The translations under genes and the position numbers were made by a program. 64,000 bases of DNA from CBDBCU01 sp965243185 (GTDB lineage Bacteria > Chloroflexota > Dehalococcoidia > Lucifugimonadales > UBA3495), in the NCBI GenBank assembly GCA_965243185.1, contig OZ251531.1, positions 3,162,001 through 3,226,000 on the forward strand, read 5' to 3'. Positions within the stretch are counted from its first letter, which is position 1. Every line of letters begins with the position of its first letter. The notes under the pieces were generated by a model. The model worked only from the letters and a program-made list of their open reading frames with translations. It was not told where the DNA came from and made no database searches. Positions 33,967 through 41,754 of this stretch are shown here, piece after piece.

Positions 33967-35409
33967 TCAGGAAACCACCTCCGCCCCGGCCCGCCCCAAG
34001 TGCAGTTGCACCGGCACCGGGTAGTTGCCGGTGAAGCAGGCATCGCAGAAACCGCTTTCATCGCCGTTGACTACCGACAGCAAGCCTTTGACGCTCAGGT
34101 AGCCCAAGGAATCGGCGGCGGTCAAATCCCGTATTTCCGCTACCGACTTGCTGGCGGCAATCAGTTCCTCCCGGGTGGGCATATCCACGCCCATATAGCA
34201 GGGGTGCTTGATGGGCGGCGCGCAGACCCGGACATGGATTTCTTTGGCGCCGGCTTTCCGCAGTACCCGAATGACATGGGGCATCGTAGTGCCGCGGACG
34301 ATGCTGTCGTCCACTACTACCAAACGCTGCCCTTGAATTACGGCGGTCAGCGGGTTCAGTTTCTGGCGGACGCCCAAATCCCGCAGCCGCTGCTCCGGCT
34401 CAATAAAAGTCCGCCCCACATAGCGGTTTTTAATCAGCCCGTCGCTGTAGGGGATGCCGGATTCCCGGGCGTAGCCCACGGCGGCCGCCGTCGAGGAATC
34501 GGGAATACCAACCACTAAATCAGCGTCAACCGGATGTTCCCGGGCCAACTGCGCCCCCATTTCCCTACGGGCGGCATAGACCAGGATACCATCGAGGACG
34601 CTGTCCGGGCGGGAAAAGTAGATATGCTCGAAAACGCACATTGCCCGCCGTTGGGGGGTGCGTTCATAGACGGCGGAACGAAGGCCGTTGCGGTCAATAA
34701 TCACCGCCTCGCCGGGCAGGATGTCCCGGGCGTATTCGGCGCCCAAGTGGTCCAGGGCGCAGCTTTCCGAGGCGATAACCCAGCCTTCCTCGAGTTTGCC
34801 CAAGCACAGGGGACGGATGCCCAACGGGTCCCGGGCCGCCATTAGCGTATCCTCGGTCAAGGCTACCAGAGAAAAGGCCCCGGACAGAGTACGCATACAG
34901 TGGAAAATCCGCTCCTCCCAAGACACGCCGGGGGCGTTGACCAACTGGTAGGCAATCACTTCGGAGTCGGTAGTGGCGGCAAATCGGCAGTCCCACTGTT
35001 CGACGAGCTGCTGCCGCAAGTGGGGGGCGTTGATGATGTTGCCGTTGTGGGCCAAGGCTAACCGCCCAGCCCGGCCGCGGACCAGCAAAGGCTGGGCGTT
35101 GCAGAGTTGACTCGCGCCGGTAGTGGAGTAGCGGGTATGGCCGATGGCGAATTCGCCGGTCAGCGGCAGGAAGTCCGACTCCCGGAAAATCTGCGTGACC
35201 AAGCCCATATCAACCCGGAGGTTGATGTCCTGTCCATTGGCGGCGGCGATGCCGGCGCTTTCCTGCCCCCGGTGCTGCAAGGCGAACAAGCCGAAACAAG
35301 CCACCCGGCTGGCCGCTGCGCCCGGCAGATAAACGCCGACGACACCGCACTCCTCCCGTGGGTGGTCAAAGGGTACCTGGAGCTTGGCGCCGGTCAGTTT
35401 ATTACCCAC
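33967..35409 (-). CDS. purF: Amidophosphoribosyltransferase
   Basis: 480 residues; first committed step of purine synthesis (PRPP + glutamine to phosphoribosylamine). The N-terminal nucleophile Cys lies in REECGVVGVY after a short propeptide (~residue 21), typical of the type with propeptide cleavage. The glutaminase body (LQHRGQESAG, ATTDSEV), the PRPP site (LVVVDDSIVRGTT) and C-terminal CDACF, plus upstream Cys residues, suggest the [4Fe-4S] type. Stands alone; the gap to khpB holds a family B element. Confidence 0.95.
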   Translation of the reverse strand: MGNKLTGAKLQVPFDHPREECGVVGVYLPGAAASRVACFGLFALQHRGQESAGIAAANGQDINLRVDMGLVTQIFRESDFLPLTGEFAIGHTRYSTTGASQLCNAQPLLVRGRAGRLALAHNGNIINAPHLRQQLVEQWDCRFAATTDSEVIAYQLVNAPGVSWEERIFHCMRTLSGAFSLVALTEDTLMAARDPLGIRPLCLGKLEEGWVIASESCALDHLGAEYARDILPGEAVIIDRNGLRSAVYERTPQRRAMCVFEHIYFSRPDSVLDGILVYAARREMGAQLAREHPVDADLVVGIPDSSTAAAVGYARESGIPYSDGLIKNRYVGRTFIEPEQRLRDLGVRQKLNPLTAVIQGQRLVVVDDSIVRGTTMPHVIRVLRKAGAKEIHVRVCAPPIKHPCYMGVDMPTREELIAASKSVAEIRDLTAADSLGYLSVKGLLSVVNGDESGFCDACFTGNYPVPVQLHLGRAGAEVVS

Positions 35410-35495
35410 GCGGCTATTTTAAGTTCCCTTAACCTTTGCGGTCAACCGAAATTAACCCGTTTCCCGGGGCAAATCGCAGATACCTGGCAACTTAT

Positions 35496-35586
35496 CTATC
35501 GTCATTCCCGTGAAAGCAGGAATCCAGAGTCTCCGGCCTTTCTGGATTCCCCCTTTTGTGGGAATGACGGTTCCTATAGGCGATAG
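35496..35586. repeat. Family B inverted-repeat element (91 bp)
   Basis: Ends CTATCGTCATTCCC and GGGAATGACGG...GGCGATAG are inverted copies; an inner pair AATCCAGAG...CTGGATT extends the hairpin. It lies between purF and khpB. Confidence 0.7.
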
Positions 35587-35632
35587 CCCTAACCGGTTTC
35601 CCGTCGGATTTAACCCGGCTACCGGTTCACGG

Positions 35633-36379
35633 CTACCGCTTGGGGATGATGCTGACCTTGCGGTCGTCGCCGTAGCCCACGCTTTCGGTGTCGACATTGG
35701 GGTTGTTAGACAAGGACAGGTGAATGATACGGCGGTCGGCGGGCGACATCGGCTCCAGGGTAATAACGCGGCCGGTCTGGACGACCCGCTCCGCTACCTT
35801 GCGGGCCATATCGCGCAGGGAGTTTTCCCGGCGGCGGCGGTACTGCTCCACATCGAGGGATACCCGGAGGCCCTCGCCGAACTCCCGGCGGACAATCATA
35901 CTGACGATGAACTGCAAGGAGTGGAGGGTCTGCCCGCGCCGGCCGATCAGCAAGCCGGAGTCGGGGCCGGTAATGTCGATGACCGGGCCGCCGGCCTCCG
36001 GGTCGTGAGCGGCGCGGATGACGCAGGAGACATCGACGCCGGCGGTGGTCATTATGTTGTTGACGGCAATGAGGGCCAGGTCGGCGGCGCTGCCAGCGTC
36101 AGCGGCGGAAACCGTTTCCGGGGCAGCCGCAGCGGCGGCCGGGATGATGTCGTCGGCATCGGCATCGGCGTCCGGGGTTGCGGCCGCTTGGCGGCCGGCG
36201 GGGCTGCGGAGCGTTACCCGAACCCGGGCGGCCTCGCCGCCGATGCCCAAGAAACCGGTTTTGCCCCTATTTAGTATTTCGACCTCGACCGCGCTGCGGT
36301 CGACGCCGAGCTCTTTCAGCGCCAGCTCTTCGGCTTCTTCGACGGTTCGGGCGGTTCGCACGACTGCTTCCATCGTCAT
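35633..36379 (-). CDS. khpB: KhpB/Jag RNA-binding protein
   Basis: 248 residues. Jag_N domain (TVEEAEELALKELG, EILNRGKTGFLGIGG) at 10-55, an Ala/Asp-rich linker to ~105, a KH domain with GRRG (LIGRRGQTLHSL) and an R3H domain (SPADRRIIHLSLS, R-x3-H). Binds RNA and influences cell-envelope growth in other bacteria; encoded next to yidC as usual. The ribosome site GGAG precedes ATG at 36379 or 36373 inside the yidC coding region, giving an overlap of about 110 bases in another frame. Confidence 0.9.
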   Translation of the reverse strand: MTMEAVVRTARTVEEAEELALKELGVDRSAVEVEILNRGKTGFLGIGGEAARVRVTLRSPAGRQAAATPDADADADDIIPAAAAAAPETVSAADAGSAADLALIAVNNIMTTAGVDVSCVIRAAHDPEAGGPVIDITGPDSGLLIGRRGQTLHSLQFIVSMIVRREFGEGLRVSLDVEQYRRRRENSLRDMARKVAERVVQTGRVITLEPMSPADRRIIHLSLSNNPNVDTESVGYGDDRKVSIIPKR

Positions 36380-37199
36380 CTATCTCCTTGGCCGCGGTAT
36401 TTGCTGCGGCGGATTGGGGGGCCGGGGTCGGCGCGGATGCAGCCCGGGGGAACAGGGGGAACAGCGGCCCCCAACCGGTGATGAAGTACTGTATGCCAAC
36501 GCCGATTACATTGGAAACTATCCAGTAGAGCGGCAGCCCGCTGGGCCATTGCAGGGAAAAGAAACCCAGGAAAATGGGAATCATCCACAGCATCATATTT
36601 TGGCTGGACTGCTGCCGAGGGTCGGGGGACGGCATCATGGTCATCTTTTGCTGAACCCAAGTGGTTGCCGCCACCAGAATGGGGAAAATTATCGGCGACG
36701 GGTCCGGTTCCCCCAAGTTGAGCCAGAGGAACCGGTCGTTCAGGGGCGCCGCCGAATGGATGGGGATAAAGGTTATCCAGGAGTAGAGCATCGGCGAAAG
36801 CTCGACCACTTTGTCCGGCGTAGTGAACAGCGTCCGCACGAGGACCTGGAACAAGCCGATCAGGATGGGCATTTGGATAATGAGCGGGCCGAGGCAGCCG
36901 ACGGGACTAACGCCGGACTCCCGGTAGAGACGCATCGTTTCCTGGGAAATGCGGGCGCGGTCGCCGCTGTAGCGTTCCTGAATTTCCCGCATCCGGGGTT
37001 GCAGTTCGCTCATCCGCCGCATCTGGCGAATCTGCTTGAGGGTCAGGGGCAAAGTTACCAGCCGCACCAGGATGGTAAAGACGATAATCGCCAAGCCCAT
37101 ATTGTTGAATAGCAGCACATACAACACCATCAAGGTGTTGAGCATGGGCCGGATGATTACTTCATCCCAGACGCTCACGAGGAGAGTAAATAACTCCAA
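36267..37199 (-). CDS. yidC: YidC/Oxa1-type membrane protein insertase
   Basis: 310 residues from TTG 37199, which has AGGAG five bases upstream; this fits the short YidC type without a large periplasmic domain. Membrane helices: LNTLMVLYVLLF, GLAIIVFTILVRLVTLPLTL (with the conserved groove Arg), then LGPLIIQMPILIGLFQVL and two later helices. It inserts proteins into the inner membrane with or without Sec. The C-terminal tail is very basic (RRRSRRAGAERARRR), a ribosome-binding feature in other YidC proteins, and is encoded in the region overlapping khpB. Confidence 0.92.
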   Translation of the reverse strand: MELFTLLVSVWDEVIIRPMLNTLMVLYVLLFNNMGLAIIVFTILVRLVTLPLTLKQIRQMRRMSELQPRMREIQERYSGDRARISQETMRLYRESGVSPVGCLGPLIIQMPILIGLFQVLVRTLFTTPDKVVELSPMLYSWITFIPIHSAAPLNDRFLWLNLGEPDPSPIIFPILVAATTWVQQKMTMMPSPDPRQQSSQNMMLWMIPIFLGFFSLQWPSGLPLYWIVSNVIGVGIQYFITGWGPLFPLFPRAASAPTPAPQSAAANTAAKEIDDDGSSRANRPNRRRSRRAGAERARRRPQRGRGRNTK

Positions 37200-37242
37200 G
37201 GGGACTCCTACCCGGCCGGTTGGGGCCACTGTGCCGCGCGGT

Positions 37243-38727
37243 CTAGCTGCACGGCTGATGTTTGCTGATGTCGAAGCACCAGATAGCTTCCTTGTCTTGA
37301 CCTTCGGTTACGGCAATGCGGCGGACGCTGCCGTTGTCGCCGCTGACAAATACCGAATGGCGTTCAATAATGGACAGACTGCCCACATCGCCAGCCAAGC
37401 CGGGGCTGACCGGCGCGCCGGCGGCCAGAGGCGATTTGATTTCCGACTGCTCGAGGCTGGGCAGATTGCTGACTACTTCCCCGGCTTCGAGGTTAGTGGG
37501 CTGGACGCTGAGCAGGCGCATCCGCCCGTCCACGGCGGCGACCGCCAAGCCCAGCGGCACCAAGGCCGGGCGGGAAACGATGGGGCTTTCCATATTATGC
37601 CGCCAACGGGCTTCCTTGACTTCCCCCGGAGCCGGCGCAGCAAAGTCCAGGGCGTACAGACTCCCGTCCATCGACGGGGCAAAGATGGTTTCGCCGTCGG
37701 TGATGGGGCCGGCCCAGAACCAGTTGCCGCCCGCGAAAGTCCATTCCAGTTCGCCATCATCGGCGTCGAGGGCGTAGAGCTTTTTGTCGAAGGAACCGAT
37801 AAGGACCAGTCCGTTGGCGACTAAAGGCCGGCCCATAACGGCGCCGCCGGTCTGATGCCGCCATAATTCGCTGCCATCGCGCAAATCGACGGCGTACACG
37901 CTGCCATCCTGGGCGCCGAAGTAGGCGATGTTGTTGTGGACGGCGGGGGTGGACCAGATTTTACCGCCGGCGGTAAAAGGCGACCAGTCGAGTTCATCGC
38001 CATCGGCAGCCCGATAGCCGTAAAGGCTGCCATCCTCGGAGCCGATTATCACAATGGGGGTAGCCGCGCCGACATTGGCCGGGTCAGCAAGGGCAACCTC
38101 AGCCAGCACCGGGCCGCCAATCAGGGGCAGCGGTTCCCGGCTGGGGTCATTGCGGAGGTTGCGTTCCCAAGCGGCGGCGCCGGCTTCTCCAGAATCGCTT
38201 GTAGTGTGGATGGCGTAAAGTTTGCCGTTGACGCCGCCGACAAAGACCAGTCCCAACTCCGGGCTGACCGCCGGGGGGCCAAAGACGCCGCCCAAGCCCT
38301 GGCCGCTGCCCAAGGGCGGGAAAGTCCAGGCGACCCGGGGCGTCCCGGAGCCGAAGTCATCCAAAGCCCGAAGTTTAACCTGATTTTCGTCGCCGCTGAG
38401 GTTCATACCGCCCAAACTTTGCCCCAAGTCGTCGAGGTTGCGGTCGAGCGGCCCAGCGGCGTAGATGCGGGCCGGTTCGCCGGGTGTATCGGCGAAGTGG
38501 ACGGATAGGGGCGACCAGCCGAGGTTGTCGCCGCCGAGGTTGGGGGTACAAGCCAACAGGAGCAGCAGGGAAAGGGCGGCCAAGGGGAATAGCCCCCGGC
38601 GCAAGGGTAGCCAGAGTCGGACGGCGGGAGCCGCGGCCGGGGTCGATTGTTGAGACCGGAGCCGCCGGGTCAGGAATAGAGCCGTTGCGGCCGTTGCCCG
38701 GAGGAGCCGAGGTAAAAGAGAAGTCAT
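37243..38727 (-). CDS. PQQ-like beta-propeller lipoprotein (BamB-like fold)
   Basis: 494 residues. After a positively charged start there is a hydrophobic segment with a lipobox (LLLLAC, Cys ~60), so a lipoprotein outside the cytoplasmic membrane is predicted. The rest has repeated propeller motifs: VGGVNGKLYAI, IGSEDGSLYGY, FGAQDGSVYAVDL, IGSFDKKLYALDADDG, FAPSMDGSLYALD. Such propellers bind proteins; this one lies between yidD and yidC, suggesting a role beside membrane-protein insertion, by context only. Confidence 0.82.
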   Translation of the reverse strand: MTSLLPRLLRATAATALFLTRRLRSQQSTPAAAPAVRLWLPLRRGLFPLAALSLLLLLACTPNLGGDNLGWSPLSVHFADTPGEPARIYAAGPLDRNLDDLGQSLGGMNLSGDENQVKLRALDDFGSGTPRVAWTFPPLGSGQGLGGVFGPPAVSPELGLVFVGGVNGKLYAIHTTSDSGEAGAAAWERNLRNDPSREPLPLIGGPVLAEVALADPANVGAATPIVIIGSEDGSLYGYRAADGDELDWSPFTAGGKIWSTPAVHNNIAYFGAQDGSVYAVDLRDGSELWRHQTGGAVMGRPLVANGLVLIGSFDKKLYALDADDGELEWTFAGGNWFWAGPITDGETIFAPSMDGSLYALDFAAPAPGEVKEARWRHNMESPIVSRPALVPLGLAVAAVDGRMRLLSVQPTNLEAGEVVSNLPSLEQSEIKSPLAAGAPVSPGLAGDVGSLSIIERHSVFVSGDNGSVRRIAVTEGQDKEAIWCFDISKHQPCS

Positions 38728-38751
38728 AAACCTACGCTGACCGGGCGCCGG

Positions 38752-38961
38752 TTACGGCACCGGGTCATAGCCTTTGCCGCCGCCGGGGCGGCAGTTCAGA
38801 AGTCGTTTCAAGGTCAAGCCGCTGCCTTTCCGGATGCCGTGCTGCCGGATGGCGGCGGTGGCGTAGGCGGAACAGGTCGGCGTGTAGCGGCAGGTGGCCG
38901 GCAGGTAGGGGGAGATAGCCCCTTGATAAATCCGTATGGCCAGCAGGGCGGCCGCTTTCAT
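38752..38961 (-). CDS. yidD: Membrane protein insertion efficiency factor YidD
   Basis: 69 residues with the family pattern AIRIYQGAISP, CRYTPTCSAYATAAI and a Gly/Pro-rich end. Membrane-associated through an amphipathic N-terminal helix in known members; assists YidC-dependent insertion. Six bases after rnpA in the same operon. Confidence 0.94.
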   Translation of the reverse strand: MKAAALLAIRIYQGAISPYLPATCRYTPTCSAYATAAIRQHGIRKGSGLTLKRLLNCRPGGGKGYDPVP

Positions 38962-38967
38962 TATGGA

Positions 38968-39333
38968 TTATTCCTCGGCGGCCGCGGGGCCGCCGCCTTT
39001 CCTGGTAATGGACAACCGGGTGCGGCGCAGCAGGTTGTCGGTAGCCCGTTTCAACTGATGGTAGTCGGCATTTTCCGCGCCGCGGCGGGCGATAAACACG
39101 GCATCCCAACCGCCGTGGACCGGGGTCTGGCGGACAGCCTCGCGCAGGCGGCGTTTCACATAGTTGCGGGTAACGGCGTTGCCGATCCGCTTGCTTACGA
39201 CGAAGCCGAAGCGGCTGTAGTCCCGCCCGTTAGCCAGTACCCGGAGGACCAGCAGATTGTGAACTACGGTGCGGCCTTCCTCGTGAACCCGGGAAAAGTC
39301 GCGGTTTCGGGTCAGCCGGAACTGACGCTGCAT
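38968..39333 (-). CDS. rnpA: Ribonuclease P protein component
   Basis: 121 residues. RLTRNRDFSRVHEEGRTV at the N-terminus and the RNR-type RNA-binding helix (GNAVTRNYVKRRLREAVR) are diagnostic. It binds the catalytic RNA of RNase P, which removes 5' leaders of tRNA precursors. Directly after rpmH as in most bacteria. Confidence 0.95.
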   Translation of the reverse strand: MQRQFRLTRNRDFSRVHEEGRTVVHNLLVLRVLANGRDYSRFGFVVSKRIGNAVTRNYVKRRLREAVRQTPVHGGWDAVFIARRGAENADYHQLKRATDNLLRRTRLSITRKGGGPAAAEE

Positions 39334-39352
39334 TGCGCTGGGCCCGCCGGGC

Positions 39353-39490
39353 TTAAACGGTCAACTGATGCCGCCCCTTGAAGCGGCGGCGGCGCAATAC
39401 GGCGCGGCCGTCGGAGGTGCGGGAACGGGCGCGAAAGCCGTGCACCCGGGCCCGACGGCGTTTTTTCGGTTGATAAGTGCGTTTCGGCAT
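39353..39490 (-). CDS. rpmH: 50S ribosomal protein L34
   Basis: 45 residues from ATG 39490: MPKRTYQPKKRRRARVHGF, then RSRTSDGRAVLRRRR and KGRHQLTV. Complete and typical. GGAGGGGGGTGG lies upstream of the ATG. It opens the rpmH-rnpA-yidD-propeller-yidC-khpB operon. No dnaA or replication-origin gene is found on its other side, unlike the common arrangement. Confidence 0.97.
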   Translation of the reverse strand: MPKRTYQPKKRRRARVHGFRARSRTSDGRAVLRRRRFKGRHQLTV

Positions 39491-39521
39491 TGCTTTTATC
39501 CACCCCCCTCCAGTGAAAGGG

Positions 39522-39550
39522 ATTATAGGGCGGGAAAACGGGTTAGTCAA
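39522..39550 (-). promoter_or_regulatory. Strong promoter of the rpmH operon
   Basis: Minus-strand TTGACT (39545-39550), 17-base spacer, perfect TATAAT (39522-39527), 32 bases before the L34 ATG. Confidence 0.75.
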
Positions 39551-39560
39551 GGGTATGACG

Positions 39561-39603
39561 GCGGGCATTTTGGATTCCTCGGCTGCGCCGCGGGGAATGA
39601 CAT
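39561..39603. repeat. Family A half element
   Basis: GCGGGCATTTTGGATTCCTC followed by GGGGAATGACA matches the right half of the complete family A element near 3915-3958. It lies just upstream of the rpmH promoter. Confidence 0.6.
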
Positions 39604-39735
39604 GGGTGTGATGATGGGAGAAGGGACGGGGAGGAGGGGGAATCCGGGAAGCTGCAAGATAGGAAGGAAGGTTGCCGGGGATGGTTAGGGATTATGTTAT
39701 GCTGTAGCTACAATTTCAGTTCTGGAGGTAATGGC

Positions 39736-40686
39736 GTGACGAAGCAGGATGACCGGGTAGGCGTTATCAAGGATGTTCCGGTGCGGGAAGTATGGCCGAA
39801 CGAGGCGCACGATTTTACGCCGTGGCTGGCCCAAAACTTGGGGCGGCTGGGAAAAGCCTTGCACTTGGAGTTGGGAGAAGGGGATACCGAGGCTGAAGTG
39901 AAGGGTTACTACCTGGACATTCTGGCGCAGGAAGCCGGCCCTAATGGAAGGAAGGTCGCCATTGAGAATCAACTGGCGGGGACTGACCACAGCCACTTGG
40001 GGCAGTTGCTGACCTACGCCGCCGGTCACGAGGCTAAAGTGGCGATATGGGTGGCTCCCTCTTTCACGGAGGGACACAAGGCGGCGATAAATTGGCTTAA
40101 CCAATGGACGCTTGACGAAATCGAGTTCTATGGCGTGAAAGTCAGCGCCATCCGGATTGACGACTCCAAACCGGCGGCCATTTTTGAACCGGTGGCGGTT
40201 CCGGTCGGTTGGCCGCGTCAGAGGCAACAAACTGTGGCGCAGGTGTCTGCTGAGGACCGACAGCTCCACCGGAGGTTTGAGCAAAGCGTATGGGCTGAGA
40301 TAAGAGCAAAAGGGTTGGGTCAACCCAACACCGGGATCCTAGGCTGTCATCTCTACCCTGATCTAACGGATAAGGAAGCGCGGGTAACTCTCTGGTTAGG
40401 GCACAGGTCCGCCGCTGACATCAATCGGATTTTCAATGCTCTGAAAGCGGAGCAAGAGGAGTTTGAGGGTGAGTTCCCCGTAGGCGAATGGAAATGGGAT
40501 CCGCGCGGCAATCATAATTACGCTTGGATTTGGCTTACCCGGCCGGCTTCGATAAATGACCCGCCGGAGAAACTGGCTGAAACCCGGGCGTGGCTGGTGG
40601 ATACCGTTATCCAGTTCAGGGAGACTTTCAACCCCCGCGTCGAGAAAATCCTGGCGGAGATGGAAGTTCAGGAAGCGGGGGAGTAA
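39736..40686 (+). CDS. DUF4268-type nuclease-like protein
   Basis: 316 residues from GTG 39736 (GGAGG seven bases upstream). The N-terminal domain has GRKVAIENQLAGTDHSHLGQ (about residues 74-93), an E-x-Q version of a PD-(D/E)XK core seen in this family, then LLTYAAGHEAKVAIWVAPSF. The C-terminal DUF4268 domain contains LWLGHRSA and WIWLTRPASI. Proteins of this type are often found among restriction or defence genes; catalytic activity is not proven. Codon use is richer in A/T than the housekeeping genes next to it. Confidence 0.75.
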   Translation: MTKQDDRVGVIKDVPVREVWPNEAHDFTPWLAQNLGRLGKALHLELGEGDTEAEVKGYYLDILAQEAGPNGRKVAIENQLAGTDHSHLGQLLTYAAGHEAKVAIWVAPSFTEGHKAAINWLNQWTLDEIEFYGVKVSAIRIDDSKPAAIFEPVAVPVGWPRQRQQTVAQVSAEDRQLHRRFEQSVWAEIRAKGLGQPNTGILGCHLYPDLTDKEARVTLWLGHRSAADINRIFNALKAEQEEFEGEFPVGEWKWDPRGNHNYAWIWLTRPASINDPPEKLAETRAWLVDTVIQFRETFNPRVEKILAEMEVQEAGE

Positions 40687-40784
40687 ATGAAAATGTAATG
40701 CGATTGACTTGGGATTCCGGAGTTACCCGGAGTCCTTTTGTCCCTTTACGGACGGGATTCAACAGACCTCTCCCGCCGCCCCGG

Positions 40785-41141
40785 CTACAGCCCTTCCAGC
40801 CGCTGGACCAACCGCTCCGCCACCGGCTGAAAGAACCTGATCTCGGCCAGATCCATACAATCGTACTCGAGGTTATCTCGAAACAACTGGCTGCCCCCGA
40901 AAGAGGTAACGAAGCTCCCGCGCGGCTCCGGATTTTCCTCATCCAGCCGCCGCATCGCTGCGTACAAGTCCTCGATAGTCTCATGGGCCCAGCCCCGGCG
41001 CAGCGCTGCCGCCTTCGCGGCCTGCTCCACTTCCGACCAAATCTCCCGGGATAGCTGCTGCCGGCTCACCCTTTTCCGCTTTTTGACTGGGGCAACCGCT
41101 GCTACCTCCGGCATAACCATCGCAAAACCCTCCCGGCTCAA
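40785..41141 (-). CDS. Small helical protein, possibly PaREP1/HEPN-like
   Basis: 118 residues. Positively charged N-terminal part (PVKKRKRVSRQQL), then helices: EIWSEVEQAAKAAALRRGWAH..., IEDLYAAMRRLDEE and DCMDLAEIRFFQPVAERLV. The order (helix with a paired Ala-rich face, a Ser/Phe loop with SFGGSQLFRDN, terminal helix) resembles PaREP1-type HEPN proteins, but the resemblance is weak and an R-x4-H catalytic motif is not seen. It may belong to a toxin-like group or be unrelated. Confidence 0.45.
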   Translation of the reverse strand: MSREGFAMVMPEVAAVAPVKKRKRVSRQQLSREIWSEVEQAAKAAALRRGWAHETIEDLYAAMRRLDEENPEPRGSFVTSFGGSQLFRDNLEYDCMDLAEIRFFQPVAERLVQRLEGL

Positions 41142-41215
41142 CTACCTTTGCATTATACCACCGATACCTTGAATGACCGCGTAGGCGAGTGCAAAAGGTC
41201 TTTCTTGGAAAATTA

Positions 41216-41244
41216 AGCCGGGCCGGAACTTTACCGGCCCGGCT
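41216..41244 (-). terminator. Hairpin terminator after the gene remnant
   Basis: An 11-bp stem AGCCGGGCCGG/CCGGCCCGGCT (41216-41226, 41234-41244) with a 7-base loop; on the minus strand it is followed by TTAATTTT. It lies 40 bases after the remnant stop at 41285. Confidence 0.6.
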
Positions 41245-41284
41245 GTTTCTTTGCTGGTATTGACTAGCCGGGCGGTGATGGCGG

Positions 41285-41566
41285 CTATTCGCTGTGACCT
41301 ACAGGCTGAATAGCCAGGGGAACCGGCCGCAAATCGTCCGGTGTCTGACCCCAAACCAGCAAAACAACCGGCGTCTTAGTATCGCCGATGATAGCGCCTA
41401 CCGGGGCTTCGACCTCAAATATCCGCAAAGTCACCAGATAGTGCGTTGCGACTATCTGGTTAGCCTGAGGTCGGAATACGGGATGGTTCGGACCAAAGCG
41501 GACGCTGGGGTGGGAGGGACTAATGATAACCGCAATATCCTGGTCGCTGTTCTGCGCTTGACCGCG
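41285..41566 (-). pseudogene. Probable C-terminal gene remnant (secreted-protein-like)
   Basis: This frame is open for 93 codons and reads like real protein (DIAVIISPSHPSVRFGPNHP, HYLVTLRIFEVEAPVGAI, VVLLVWGQTPDDLRPVPL), but has no ATG, GTG or TTG before codon ~50 and is closed upstream by TAA (41567-41569). The beginning GQAQNSDQD looks like the end of a signal peptide whose N-terminal part is missing. A terminator follows. It fills most of the gene-free stretch 41142-41633. Best seen as a 5'-truncated gene; chance coding cannot be excluded. Confidence 0.4.
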
Positions 41567-41596
41567 TTAAACCGCTGTGCAACGGCTCCGGAAGTG

Positions 41597-41605
41597 TGCT
41601 ATAAT
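41597..41605 (+). promoter_or_regulatory. Extended -10 promoter of tRNA-Leu
   Basis: TGCTATAAT, a perfect extended -10, 28 bases before the tRNA. The -35 region is not recognisable. Confidence 0.6.
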
Positions 41606-41633
41606 AAATCCGGTCTATCCCTTAACCCCTCAT

Positions 41634-41719
41634 GCCGAAGTGGCGAAATGGTAGACGCGCCGGTCTCAAAAACCGGTGGGGGCAACCCCATGTCGGTTCG
41701 ACTCCGACCTTCGGCACCA
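41634..41719 (+). tRNA. tRNA-Leu (anticodon CAA)
   Basis: 86 nt including the encoded ACCA. Acceptor GCCGAAG/CTTCGGC, D arm TGGCGAAATGGTAGACGCG, anticodon arm CCGGT-CTCAAAA-ACCGG giving CAA (reads TTG), a long variable arm TGGGGGCAACCCCA, T arm TCGG-TTCGACT-CCGA. The long variable arm and anticodon establish leucine. Confidence 0.97.
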
Positions 41720-41754
41720 ATCCCCTCTCTCTTTTCTTCCCCCTCTTTTCCCTT

